Origin: Valencia hispanica
Taxonomy: Eukaryota; Chordata; Actinopteri; Cyprinodontiformes; Valenciidae
Assembly (NCBI GenBank): GCA_963556495.2
Contig: OY747702.1
Coordinates: 16,356,903-16,420,902, forward strand
Length of the DNA stretch: 64,000 nucleotides
Direction: 5' to 3'
Part shown: piece by piece, positions 11,561 to 21,740 of the stretch
Numbering within the stretch: position 1 is the stretch's first letter
Layout of the letters: each line of letters opens with the position of its first letter
Made by a program: the position numbers and the translations under genes
The notes under the pieces: generated by a model
Databases searched by the model: none
What the model saw: the letters and a program-made list of their open reading frames with translations, nothing else
Told to the model about the DNA's origin: nothing

Positions 11561-11907
11561 CACTGGGCAGGGAGGAAACACCGCCACCTACTGTTTCACT
11601 TGGATCAAAAACAGCTGAAGGTCTTTAAAGGAGTCATGACCTGTAATTTTCACTTTTCCATGAGAAAAAAGATATGTTATGATTGCCTAACGATTATACA
11701 CTGCCCGGGAAGCCGATATTTAAAAGTGAAGGGTTTGTTTACCCCTGGGTTCGTCAACCAGCCCATGCACTCAAATACTGGTTTTAATTTCTGGCCGACT
11801 TGACGTCAAGTCGGCGCAGGATATACCATATATGGACATCGCAGACCTACCTATGCTGCAGGAAGCCCGCCCTCCCTCACTCCCCCTCATATTCAGTCGA
11901 GCGCCGC

Positions 11908-12524
11908 TGTAGGTACCAGATCTGCTCGGGTAGCCAGATCTGCTCGGGGGCCTGCGCCTAATTATGACGTCGTATTACATGATTGGCTGAACGCTAACAT
12001 TACACTACATGATTGGCTGAACATTAGCATGTTGAGGCACTGTGCATTTTTTAAAAGAACTTTATTGAACATTAGCAAGTATACAACACACGAACAAACA
12101 GCAAGGGGTGTTATATAAATACTGTACATGCAAAAATGTATGTAAATGACTTGTTTTCAGAGCCTTTTTCTTGATAGTCTGATATTGATTTTATGTAGGC
12201 TTATAGTTAAACATTTGTCATTTTTTGGGGTTTCTAAAAAAAAAAAAAAAAAAGATCGTAATGGAAAATCTGTCAAAATATGGTTAACAACCAGCTAAAC
12301 TCTTTCCAAACCCCATAATGGAAGAGCAGTACCAGTAAAGATGATCCCCACAGGAGCTGTTATTAACATTTATGTCTCTTTTACATTTCACTATATAGTG
12401 CTTGGCAGGGTTAAAAATGGGGCGCAATGTAGTTTGTCAGAGTGGCGTTGCCGTAATGTGACGTTATCGGCAAGCGCAGGAACCCCGAGCAGATCTGGCT
12501 ACCCGAGCAGATCTGGTACCTACA
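11908..12524. mobile_element. MITE family A, copy 1 (doubled termini)
   Basis: About 617 bp with inverted ends TGTAGGTACCAGATCTGCTC... Each terminus carries the motif CAGATCTGCTCGGG twice (11917 and 11933 on the left, mirrored at 12484-12515). The interior matches the copy at 61278-61899 over most of its length, for example CATGATTGGCTGAA, TAGCAAGTATACAACA, GAGCCTTTTT and TTAAAAATGGGGCGCAATG. No open frame of note. Superfamily unclear; a possible flanking CCGC duplication is too short to decide. Confidence 0.75.
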
Positions 12525-12541
12525 CCGCCATTACTGAATTC

Positions 12542-12806
12542 TAGTGATGGGAATTCCAGCTCTTTTTGGAGAGACAGTTCTTTTGGCTTGACTCACCATA
12601 AAGAGCTGGCTCTTTCGGCTCCTCAGATTTTCTGTTGCTTAAAGTGTATTTATTACCAAAATTAATGCAAAACGATATTTACCAAATGTACCAAAACAAG
12701 CAGGGGGGAATGGAAAAAAAACGGCGCCCAATGACGAGCCGACTCCAATCGTTCACTTCAAAGAGTTAGCTCTTAGAGCCGGTTCGTTCGCGACCGACAC
12801 ATCACC
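12542..12806. mobile_element. hAT-type MITE
   Basis: Starts TAGTGATGGGAATTCCAGCTC and ends with GAGCCGGTTCGTTCGCGACC then GACACATCACC, giving imperfect inverted ends with repeated GAGC/GGCTC words as in several fish hAT MITEs. I could not confirm the 8-bp duplication. About 265 bp, non-coding, inside the Kolobok-like relic. Confidence 0.55.
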
Positions 12807-12954
12807 GATTGGAAGTACGAACTCCACCGTGAAAGATGCAGAAAGTTTCTTCACGCAATGACGCATGAAGAAGACATATTCGTGTCAGCCTTTTATTTTA
12901 ATCAGCTAAATCAGCTAAAACCATTTCTACCAGAAACGTAGTGCACACGTGAGT

Positions 12955-13108
12955 TGCTCTGTTGTTGACTGCCAGAATCAACATGGAAATATTTTTTACG
13001 CCGGAATCCTTTACGAATTTGGGACAATATCAGGCGAAGTTGGCATCGAAGCTCCGTTTGGAAAAAGGGGCCATTCCAACAATCAGAGACTTGCCTGCAA
13101 TTGAAACG
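12955..13108 (+). pseudogene. Collapsed THAP zinc-finger fragment
   Basis: 12955-12984 reads CSVVDCQNQH, the first Cys pair region of a THAP (C2CH) finger; 12983-13108 in another frame reads FFTPESFTNLGQYQ followed by LASKLRLEKGAIPTI, the C-terminal half including the AVPTIF-type motif. The intervening 30-40 residues, including the second Cys-His pair, are deleted. The block ends at a donor-like ACG|GTAAGG, so it was probably the first coding exon of the element's transposase. Confidence 0.55.
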
Positions 13109-13479
13109 GTAAGGCTGTGTTGTTATTGCTTTGCTGTGAGTAACAAACAGCAGCTAACTGCTAATGTGGCTATTGTATGCTAGCAGGAGTAGTAGATATG
13201 GGTTAGATATGCTGAAGCGTTACCTGCGGTGTCAACCCCCCCTCATTCCTGCCACCAATTAACGCGCCCTTCATTTGCATTATTACAATGACGTCCACGA
13301 CAGCCAAAGTATCGCATCAGATCTCGCGAGACAATAATGCCTTCAGAAATAAGGGTCAAAGGAGCTCTGTGTTGATTTTTTTCAACTTTATTTTTTTTTT
13401 AGAAGGGCCTAAAAGACTATAATAGAGCGTGGGTATCCAAGATAATACTAGGTTATGACTCCTTTAAATGTCCTACTCA

Positions 13480-13585
13480 CTTATGTGTTCCCAGAGGTGG
13501 GTAGAGCTAGAGTAGCAAGAATCTGGACTCAATTGAGATTAGCACTACTTCAACATATTTTTACTCAAGTAAAACTAAAAAGTAG
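13480..13585. repeat. Left part of a repeat split by the RTE insertion
   Basis: GAGGTGGGTAGAGCTAGAGTAG then ACTCAAGTAAAACTAAAAAG. The matching continuation (GCCATCCAAAAAATTACTGA, TACTCAAGTACTGAATAAC) resumes at 18967-19050 after the RTE element. A related copy with ACTTCAGTACAGTATAAATAC lies at about 53880-54040. It is a common fish interspersed repeat of unassigned class. Confidence 0.55.
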
Positions 13586-13828
13586 AATGCAACCATGAGG
13601 GTCACAAGCCAGTGGTTTCTTGCGCTGGTCCCAAGTCTGGAAAAATGCAGAGGGTTGTGTCAGGAAGGGTATCCGACGTAAAAGCTAAGCCAAATTAAAT
13701 ATGCGAATCACAAAGTTGACCTCCATACCAGATCAGTCGAGGCCTGGGTAAACAACAACCACCATATGTCCTGTTGACCCACAGGGTGTTGGTGGAAATT
13801 GGACTACTGTTGGTCGACAGAGGAGAAT

Positions 13829-14964
13829 CAGAATCAGAAAGGGTTTAGTGCCAAATGTTGGGCAGGTTTACAACATTAGGAAATTGGTGTGGTACTTTGT
13901 GCAAACATACGAGAACAAACAGACAAACACTTGAATAAAAATAAAAATATAATATGCTAAACAGATTGATATATACATGAGTGCAGGTAAGGATCGGTGC
14001 AAATCAGACAGGTGCAAAAAAACAAACACAATATGGATCATGTAACTGAAACAGAGCAGGTGGTGGGAACAGTCTTAGGGTTATTGTTCATGAGTCCAAC
14101 AGATGAGGGGAAGAAACTGTTCTTATGGCGAGAGGTTCTGGTCCGAAAGGACCAGAGCCTCCTGCCCGAGGGGGGCAGGTCAGAAAGTCTGTGACCAAGG
14201 TGAGAAGGGTCGGCTGTGATCCGACCTGCACGCCCAAGTGTCCTGGAGGTCTACAGGTCCTGTAGAGATGGGAGCCAATCACCTTCTCAGCAGAGCGTAC
14301 CACACGCTGCAGTCTCCGTTTGTCCCTGATGGTGGCGCCAGCATACCACACGGTGATGGAGGGGGTGAGGATGGACTCCATGATTGCTGTGTAGAACTGC
14401 ACCATCATCCGTGTTGGGAGGTTAAATTTCTTCGGATGCCTGAGGAAGTACATCCTCTGCTGGGCCTTCTTCATGACCGAGGTGATGGTGGGCTCCCACT
14501 TGAGGTCCTGGGTGATGGTGGTACCCAGGAAGCGGAATGAGTCCACAGTGGTGATGGGGGTGTCAGTCAGGACGATGGGGGGGAGCGGGGCTGTGTGCTT
14601 CCTTAAGTCCACAATAATCTCCACTGTCTTCTGGGCGTTAAGCACCAGGTTGTTGTGGCTGCACCAGGACACCAGACGTTCAGCCTCCATCCTGTAGGCC
14701 GACTCATCCCAGTCCGAGATGAGTCCAATAACGGTGGTGTCATCTGCAAACTTAATTAGTTTGACAGACTGGTGGTTGGAGGTGCAGCAGTTGGTGTACA
14801 GGGAGAAGAGAAGAGGAGAAAGAACACAGCCCTGAGGGGAGCCGGTCCTGATAGTCCGAGACATTCTTCCCCAGCCTCACATGGTTCTTCTTGTCCATCA
14901 GGAGGTCAGTGATCCACCTGCAGATGGGATCAGGCACGTTCATCTAGGATAGCTTGCCTTGGAG
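13829..14964 (-). mobile_element. L2/CR1 (Rex1-like) LINE, 5'-truncated, minus strand
   Basis: The 258-codon frame at 14088-14864 begins at the reverse-transcriptase core: TGSPQGCVLSPLLFSLYTN, then KFADDTTVIGLISD (catalytic FADD), NAQKTVEIIVD, and the thumb region ending GATIRDKRRLQRVVRSAEKV. An adjacent frame upstream (14752-14943) adds ICRWITDLLMDKKNHVRLG. The downstream 13829-14087 is the 3' end, starting from CAGAATCAGAAAGGGTTTAG. It sits inside the 5' untranslated region of the RTE element. I could not resolve a target duplication. Confidence 0.7.
14088..14864 (-). CDS. Reverse transcriptase fragment of the L2/CR1-type LINE
   Basis: Open frame of 258 codons covering the palm and thumb of a non-LTR reverse transcriptase; the catalytic motif is FADDT near residue 40. 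The endonuclease and fingers domains are missing through 5' truncation. The last 60 or so residues (after SAEKVIG) look frame-shifted relative to the usual DPSHPGH-LPSGRRY tail, which can be seen in another frame. Not expected to be functional. Confidence 0.65.
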   Translation of the reverse strand: MSRTIRTGSPQGCVLSPLLFSLYTNCCTSNHQSVKLIKFADDTTVIGLISDWDESAYRMEAERLVSWCSHNNLVLNAQKTVEIIVDLRKHTAPLPPIVLTDTPITTVDSFRFLGTTITQDLKWEPTITSVMKKAQQRMYFLRHPKKFNLPTRMMVQFYTAIMESILTPSITVWYAGATIRDKRRLQRVVRSAEKVIGSHLYRTCRPPGHLGVQVGSQPTLLTLVTDFLTCPPRAGGSGPFGPEPLAIRTVSSPHLLDS

Positions 14965-15023
14965 AAGTTCTGGGAGGAGGAAAGTGTGTTGGTAGGCAGG
15001 GAGAGAAGAGGAAATTCTAGAGT

Positions 15024-18000
15024 TTGGAACTGAGAGCAGGGACTTTGAATGTTGTGACTATGACAGGTAAAGCTAGAGAGCTGGTTGACATGATGCAGAG
15101 AAGGAAGGTTGATATACTATGTGTTCAGGAGACCAGGTGGAAACATTGCAAGGCTAGAAGCTTAGGAGAAGGGTTTAAGTTGTTCTACCATGGTGGAGAT
15201 GGAAAGAGAAATGGAGTAGGAGTTATCTTGAAGGAGGAGTTAGTTAGGAATCTTCTTGAAGTTAAGAGTGTCAGATAGGCTGATGAGTCTGAAGCTTGAA
15301 ATTGAATGAATTATGATCAATGTTGTTAATGGTTATGCCCCACAGGTAGGATGTGAGTTAGAAGAGAACCAGAAATTCTGGAGCAAACTAGATGATTTGA
15401 TGCAGTGTATCCTCAGAGATGAGAGGGTGGTGATTGGTGCCGACTTTAACGGGCATGTTGGTGAACGGAACAGAGGTGATGAGGAAGTGATGGGCAGGTT
15501 TGGTATCCAGGACAGGAACAAAGAAGGACAGATGGTGGTAGACTTTGTGAAAAGGATGGAAATGACTGTTGTAACACACTTTCTTCTAGAAGAGGCGGGA
15601 ACATAGGGTGACTTATAAGAGTGGAGGTAGGAGCACTCAGGTGCACTTACATCTTATGTAGAAGTTGTGACCTGAAGGAGATTAGCGACTGCAAGGTAGT
15701 GGTAGGCGAGAGTGTAGCTAGACAGCATAGGATGGTGGTCTGTAGGATGAAACTGAGGGTGAGGAAGGTGAAGAGAACAAAGGCAGAGCAGAGGACCAGG
15801 TGGTGGAAACTGAAAAAAGAAAAGTGTTGTGAGGGGAGGAGCTGAGACAGGTTCTTGGTGACCAGGAGGTTCTCCCAGATGACTGGAAAGCTACAACTAA
15901 TGTGATTAGGGAGACAGGTAGGAGGGTACTTAGTGTGTCATCTGGAGGGAGTAAAGTAAATAAGGAGACTTGGTGGTGGAATGATAAAGTCCAGGAACAT
16001 ATACAGAGAAAGAAGTTAGCTAAGAAGAAGTGGGACACTGAGAGGACTGAGGAGAGTAGACAGGAGTACAGGGAGATGCAGCGTATGGTAAAGGTAGAGG
16101 TGGCAAAGGCCAAACAAAAGGTGTATGAAGACCTGTATGATAGGTTGGACAGTAAGGAGGGAGAGAATGATTTGTACAGGTTGGCGAGGCAGAGGGATAG
16201 AGATGGAAAGGATGTGCAACAGGTTAGGGTGATTAAGGATAGGGATGGAAATGTACTGACAGGTGCCAAATGTGTGATGGGAAGATGAGAGTACTTTGTT
16301 TTTTTTAGCTCATTTTTATTTATTCAATCAAGTGAAAATTACAATGTATGTCACATCATAAATTTGTCAAATGTATTTTACATTTTATATATGGGTTACA
16401 ATATCAAGTCCACAAAGCATGTACATGAAGTTACTTATGAGAGCATGGAGGAAGAAAAACAAATTGAATAAACTGGCACACATCACTATGGAGGTCAATT
16501 TAATCCCTGTTATCAACGAATAACCCCTTCAAACTGAGAGGTATCTCTGGATTCTGGACATTCCTCCATATATCATTGCATTTTCATTTGTAGTCCTGCC
16601 GTTATTCTCTCAATATGATACACCTCCTGTACTTTATTCTTCCATTGAATAATGGTAGGAGGTTGAGGTTTAAATCATGAAATAGTAATCATTTTCTTAG
16701 CAACTAGGAGTAGTATTTTTAGTAGAGAATAATTACAATTTATTCTGAAATTATTAGGAAAAACTCCAAGTATTATACTGTATTGTTCTAATGGGATTTC
16801 TATATATAAACATTTTTTAATTTCACTTTGTATGTCTTTCCAATATATTTTTAGTTTTGGGCACTCAAAAAATATGAGTGTGATCTCCTACTTGTCCCTC
16901 TTTTAAAGTCTGTTCCCACTCTCCATTCTCAAATATTATGTTCATTTCCAGTTCCCATTTTTCCTTAATGTCCAGTGTATTCGCATTACTTTCCTGTTGC
17001 AATATTTTATAGGCATCTGATTTATATTTACTGTTAATAGTTCTTTTCATAACTGAACAGAAGAAAGTTTGTATATCTGTGGGCGGAGTCTGGATTAAAG
17101 TTAAGTAATTACGCTTATGTATAGTGTCTTAATTGTAAATATTTATAGAAATCTTGAGTCAGAAGATCATACTTCTGTTGGAGCTGTTGGAATGTCATTA
17201 GACTTCCGCTTTCAACCATTTGACCCGACATAGTTAAACCTTTTCCAGCCCAGTTTTTAAAGTTGCCGGTTGTAGGGAATTCTGGATTATGGTATATTTT
17301 CATTAATCTACAGAGAATTAGGAAGGCCCAGTGTCTTTTTAACATTTAACCATATAGATAGTGTTTTTAATTCGTTCATTAGTAATTATTTTTTTCTTTC
17401 TTTACCATACATCAGGTTTTGTGAATAGGACCGTATCAACGGAGAGGAAAGAGTACTTTGAAGAGCTGATGAATGAGGAAAATGAGAGAGAATGTAGGAG
17501 GAGTAGAAGAGGTGACTGTTGTGGATCAGGAAGTAGCGGAGATTAGTAAGGTTGAAGTGAGGAAAGCTTTGAAGAGGATAAAGAGGGGAAAGGCAGTTGG
17601 TCCTAACGACATACCAGGTATAGAAGTGCCTAGCTAGAGGGGTGGCAGTAGAGGTATTGACTAGGTTCTTCAACAAGATCTTCAAGAGTGAGAAGATGCC
17701 CGATGGAGAGAGGAAAAGTGTTCTAGTGCCAATTTTTAAGAACAGGGAAATGTACAGAATTGTGGCAACTACAGAGGAATAAAGCTAATGAGTCATAAAA
17801 TTAAGCTGTGGGAAAGAATGGTGGAAGCTATAAGCTTAGGTCAGGAATGAGCTCATGGCAAGAGAGAGTACCACAGATTCAAGTTAGCTTTAAGGATGCT
17901 GATGGAGAAGTATAGAGAAAGTCAGAGGGAGCTGCATTGTGACTTAGTAGATTTAGAGGAAGTGTATGACAGGGTGCCGAGAGAAGAGCTGTGGTATTGC

Positions 18001-18920
18001 ATGAGACGCTCTGGAGTGGCAAAGAAGTATGTTAGAGTGGTGCAGGACACGTATGGAAGGTGTGAGACAGCAGTGAGGTCTGCTGAAGCAGTGACAGAGG
18101 AGTTCAAGGTGGAGGTGGGATTGCATCAAGGATCAGCTCTAAGCCCCTTCTTGTTTGCTTTGGTGATGGACAGGCTGACAGATGAGGTTAGACAGGAGTC
18201 TATGATGTTTGCAGATGACATTGTGATCTGCGGTGAGCGCAGGGTGCAGGTAGAGGAAAAGCTAGAGGTGGAGGTATGCACTGGAAAAGAGAGGAATAAA
18301 GATTAGTTGCAGCAAGACAGAATACATGTGTGTAAATGAGAGAGACACAAGTGGAACGGTGACAGGGAGTAGAAGTAAAGAAGGTGGAGGACTTTAAGTA
18401 CTTGGGCTCAACGGTCCAGACCAACGGAGAGCGTGGAAAACAGGTGAAAAAGTGTGTGCAAGCTGGTTGGAATGGGTGGAGAAAAGGGTCAGGTGTGATA
18501 AAAGGGTGGGAGCAAGAATGAAATGAAAGGTGTACAAGATAGCAGTGAGAGCAGTGATGTTGTACGGTTTAGAGACTGTACTGACGAGGAAAAGACAGGA
18601 AGCAGAACTGGAGGCTGCAGAACTCAAGATGTTGAGATTCTCTTTGGGAGTGACGAGGATGGATAGGATCAGGAATGAGTACATCAGAGGTACAGCTCAT
18701 GTTAGATGTTTTGGAGATAAGGTCAGAGAGGCCAGACTGGGATGGTTTGGAGATGTTTAGAGGAGAGACTACGATTATATCGGTAGAAGGATGCTGAGGT
18801 TGGAGCCACCAGGCAGAGAGGAAGACCAAAAAGGAGATTTATGGATGTAGTGAAGGAGGACATGAAGTTAGTTGGTGTGAGGGCAGAAGATGCAGAGGAC
18901 AGGACTAAATGCAGACAGAT
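15024..18920 (+). pseudogene. RTE LINE polyprotein (endonuclease plus reverse transcriptase), disrupted
   Basis: Single ORF in the family, here split into pieces: 15024-15278 and 15313-15606 (endonuclease; QETRW and GADFNGH are visible), 15902-16288 (linker, rich in K, E and R), interrupted by the L1 at 16299-17449, then 17442-17620 (EEVTVVDQEVAEI, then RIKRGKAVGPNDIP), 17896-18306 (reverse transcriptase with FADD box) and 18530-18760 (MLYGLETVLTRKRQEAELE, then MLRFSLGVTRMDRIRNEYI). At least five frame breaks. Confidence 0.75.
16299..17449 (-). mobile_element. 5'-truncated L1-type LINE with 11-bp target duplication
   Basis: Flanked by AGAGTACTTTG at 16288-16298 and 17450-17460. The insert starts with a T run (poly(A) tail on the minus strand), and the minus strand encodes the C-terminal part of an L1-family ORF2: HWAFLILCRLMKIYHNPEF, then FQQLQQKYDLLTQDFYKYLQ and LRHYT (17115-17345), and an adjacent piece at 16865-17050. 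It interrupts the RTE frame between GE and YFEELMNEENE, which rejoin when it is removed. Confidence 0.85.
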
Positions 18921-19708
18921 GATTCGCTGTGGCGACCCCTGAAGGGAAAAGCCCAAAGGGAAGTAGTAAAAAGTAGCCATCCAAAAAATTACTGAAGAGT
19001 AAAAAAGTATTTCATTAAAATGCTACTCAAGTACTGAATAACCATTTAATCATAACATTTGATGTAATATTTAAAAATTATGTCATTAGTTTGACAAAAA
19101 TATTGTTATGGACAATTTCTGGTATTTCAAAGACTAAATTATACAAAAAACATATTTACAAAATACAAATGTAAACTTGAGAAACATGCAATTAAACAAT
19201 TTATTTTCAATAAAAAACTGATAAAACTAATAGTTTTGGTAGGTAATGTATATGCAGACCCTTTCCAAAAGATTTGAATATCATGGAAAGGTTTATTTAT
19301 TTCCATAAACACTTAAAAATGTTGGGTTAAAAACAACTCAATTTGGGTTGTTTCCCAATCCAGTGCTGGTTAAATATTGGACAGAACACACGCTGGGTTA
19401 ATTTAACACAACAATTGGGTTGTTTATATAACCCAATTTAGAGTTCACATTAACTACACTGCTGGGTTATTTAAACCAAGCAAGTTGGGTTGCTGATTTA
19501 TTATTTCTTAATATTACAATTATGATTTTTGTTGTTTATTAATTATTATTATTATTAATTATTATTATTTTCTTGATTAAATATATTCTCACACCAATAA
19601 TTTAACAAATATTTATTAAAATTCAAAATTTACAGAATACACAAAAATACAAATACAAAATTTCCATAAAATTCATAACATTAGCTTACCATTTAGCTTA
19701 TAACATTT

Positions 19709-20182
19709 CTAGAATCGGGAACTACTTCTGACATCCATAACATTCTTTAACATAAGCTTACCATTAATATTTTCAGAATTGGGAACAACTTCTGAACATT
19801 GAATTGGCATGTCATTTCTAAACTGATGACTGAGAAACAAAAACAAAGAGATGGATGGTGGGATCCAGGCCAGTCTATGGGCAAGAGAGAAACTGAGTTT
19901 GCAGGAAGTTCGCTGCTGGGGAAACAGTTCCCTCAAGTCCAAACACCCCTTGCTGGAAAATTGCCAAGTAGGCTTACACTCCTTCGGGTAGTGGAGGTCA
20001 AACACATAAAAGCTCTTAAAACACGCGTCCACAGCTGCAAGAGCCGTCTCACTTTGTGCTGCCTTGCCTGCTATGATAGTAAAGGCTTGGGAGCACAGCA
20101 TTCCATCAGCAAGCAGCAGCCCAAACTGGTACGACCTGGATAACTCTGCTTGTTCCAAATACTCCACCATCTTAGTTCCAAC
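19709..20182 (-). CDS. Unassigned repeat-associated ORF (FYVFDLHYPKE motif)
   Basis: Preceded on the minus strand by an acceptor-like TCTCATCATAG at 20183-20193, so it may be a terminal exon of about 158 codons: GTKMVEYLEQAELSRSY, LLLADGMLCSQAFTIIAGKA, then ACFKSFYVFDLHYPKECK and PTWQF, followed by a less structured tail. The FYVFDLHYP wording resembles the C-terminal part of multicopy, uncharacterised fish proteins that I have seen in repeat-rich loci, but I cannot give a function. It lies just inside the AACCCA-ended element and may be its gene. Confidence 0.35.
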   Translation of the reverse strand, partial: VGTKMVEYLEQAELSRSYQFGLLLADGMLCSQAFTIIAGKAAQSETALAAVDACFKSFYVFDLHYPKECKPTWQFSSKGCLDLRELFPQQRTSCKLSFSLAHRLAWIPPSISLFLFLSHQFRNDMPIQCSEVVPNSENINGKLMLKNVMDVRSSSRF

Positions 20183-20454
20183 CTATGATGAGAAAAAGGA
20201 AAAAATTAAGTATTTGTACCGTTGTCTCTACTGAAGGTCTTTCAACCCCCTCCCACCCCCATCAGCTGATTTAGTAGAGCTCTATACAGAAAAGTGTGAC
20301 ACCCCCTAAATTCAATGGTGTGTTCTCTAACCAATTTATTCTGGGGGCATGGCCAATCTTCTTATACGGGGTATATGCAGGAATCCTGAAGTTATTTCTA
20401 ATACCTTTTTAAGACTTTTTAAAGATCTTCCAAAAAACTTTAAGACCTCCTCAC

Positions 20455-21732
20455 TAGGGATGGGCATTCGATTAAACTGTCTTCATCGATCATCGGGAGA
20501 ATTAACGATCGATTTTCGATTAATCATTGATATTTTTATATTAAAATTCAGTGTACATAGGCTATATTAAAATGAAGGGAGAATAGAAAAATAGCGTGTT
20601 TCCTCATTGAGATCTTCGTTACAAGTGGGACACCTCTTGTGGAAGTTAAACAGAATTAATTCACGGTAGTTGCACAAAGAAAATATGCGCTATAAGCAGC
20701 GGAGCCGACAGCTAAAAGACGCTACTCATTAACACAACTGACGCTCTTATTTTTTTTTCTTCTCCAAAAAGTAAAAACAAAAACAAAAAAAACAAAGTCA
20801 TGTTAAACAATAACTTAATAAAAAAATAATAATGCTTATAGGTCTGATAGTTTTGTGTTACATTTGGCAAAAAGAGTCGACAGAGGATGAGAGAGATCAG
20901 CGTACCTAACAATGAATTAGGCTCATTAACAGAGTAAAAAAGACAAAAACAAAAGAAACCTTAACTTATATATAACTTTAGCAGCAGTCTACTGATTTTT
21001 GTTGAGAAAGATTACCATGTTAACATGCGCTGGGGTCAGAAGCGAAAGCAGCCTGGTGACCAGACTGACTGTCACCAGGCTGCAGCGCAGAGATCACCTG
21101 CTGTGAGGGACAGACGTCGCTGTGATACACATACCTCCGTGCTAACTTGGCAAGCCTCTGGAATCTTCTTTGATTCATTTTCCACCAGTCTGTAGGGGTG
21201 CAATCCAGGGGTGGCGGAGCCTCCCTCAGAAAGTAATCGGTGAGTAAGTTTCTCTGCTTGTTGTGCATCTCGGCTCCTCCGTGCTAACACCGACTTGATG
21301 CTAGGTTGAGACCAAGAGCAGGATGCTCCGCTTCTAACCAGGGTTGGAAGGGCATTCAAGTATTTATACACAGCTTCGCAGTGCTGGCAGTGAACCGATA
21401 CTTTTTTGCTGAATACAAACAATAGGTATTTTTTGTTTTTTTTAGTCAAAGTGGTCCCACGCCACGCTTTGCTGCGACCTCTTCATGACAATTCTACTTT
21501 TGAAATACACAGAAACTCGCAAGAAACTGAGTCGGCCTGTGGGTTTTATTTTCAGTCATCGCCCTCATGTGGTAAAGTGTTTAAATACTGCCACATAGCA
21601 AAATGAATTGCATTCCTTCAAAACTCACACTACGCAACAGAACATACATTAATTGATCGGTAAAAAAAAATTTCATCGATGAAATTCTTAATGATCAATT
21701 AATCGATCGTCGATTAATTTTGCCCATCCCTA
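20455..21732 (-). mobile_element. hAT element, internally deleted, perfect 8-bp duplication
   Basis: 1278 bp; ends TAGGGATGGGCATTCGATTA and TTAATTTTGCCCATCCCTA, flanked by CTCCTCAC at 20447-20454 and 21733-21740. Both subterminal regions are rich in ATCGATTAAT words. The minus strand at 21020-21290 keeps the C-terminal dimerisation region of a hAT transposase: LREAPPPLDCTP, DWWKMNQRRFQRLAKLARRY, then a degraded remnant of the CVPATS-SERVFS block. The catalytic core is gone. Confidence 0.85.
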
Positions 21733-21740
21733 CTCCTCAC

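Larger units (their letters stand above)
11624..13468. mobile_element. Kolobok-like (TTAA-flanked) element relic with nested MITEs
   Basis: Terminal inverted repeats of about 19 bp: TTTAAAGGAGTCATGACCT at 11623 onward and AGGTTATGACTCCTTTAAA ending at about 13468, one mismatch, each bounded by TTAA. THAP coding traces lie at 12955-13108: CSVVDCQNQH in one frame and FFTPESFTNLGQYQ with GAIPTI in another, then a donor-like GTAAGG. TTAA duplication together with a THAP domain is the combination known for Kolobok. Two MITEs (11908-12524 and 12542-12806) make up nearly half its length. The catalytic domain is absent. Confidence 0.6.
13586..18966 (+). mobile_element. RTE-type LINE, full-length outline, with two nested LINEs
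   Basis: Flanked by the 10-bp duplication TAAAAAGTAG at 13576-13585 and 18967-18976. The 5' untranslated part (13586-13828: GAGGGTCACAAGCCAGTGG, AATGCAGAGGGTTG) resumes at about 14965. Endonuclease: 15024 onward, LRAGTLNVVTMTGKARELV, VDILCVQETRW and GADFNGHVGERN. Reverse transcriptase: 17930-18300, LVDLEEVYDRVPREELWY, VGLHQGSALSPFLFALVMDR and the FADDIVICGE catalytic box. The 3' end has CGCTGTGGCGACCCCTGAAG (about 18928-18947). Several frameshifts and stops make it inactive. Interrupted by an L2/CR1-type LINE (13829-14964) and by an L1 (16299-17449). Confidence 0.8.

Noticed and set aside
12341..12544. 67-codon frame across the MITE
   Set aside because: Runs through MITE family A, whose second copy does not preserve the frame.
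15718..16269. 183-codon minus-strand frame, serine/leucine rich
   Set aside because: Shadow of the purine-rich plus strand of the RTE LINE; no family features.
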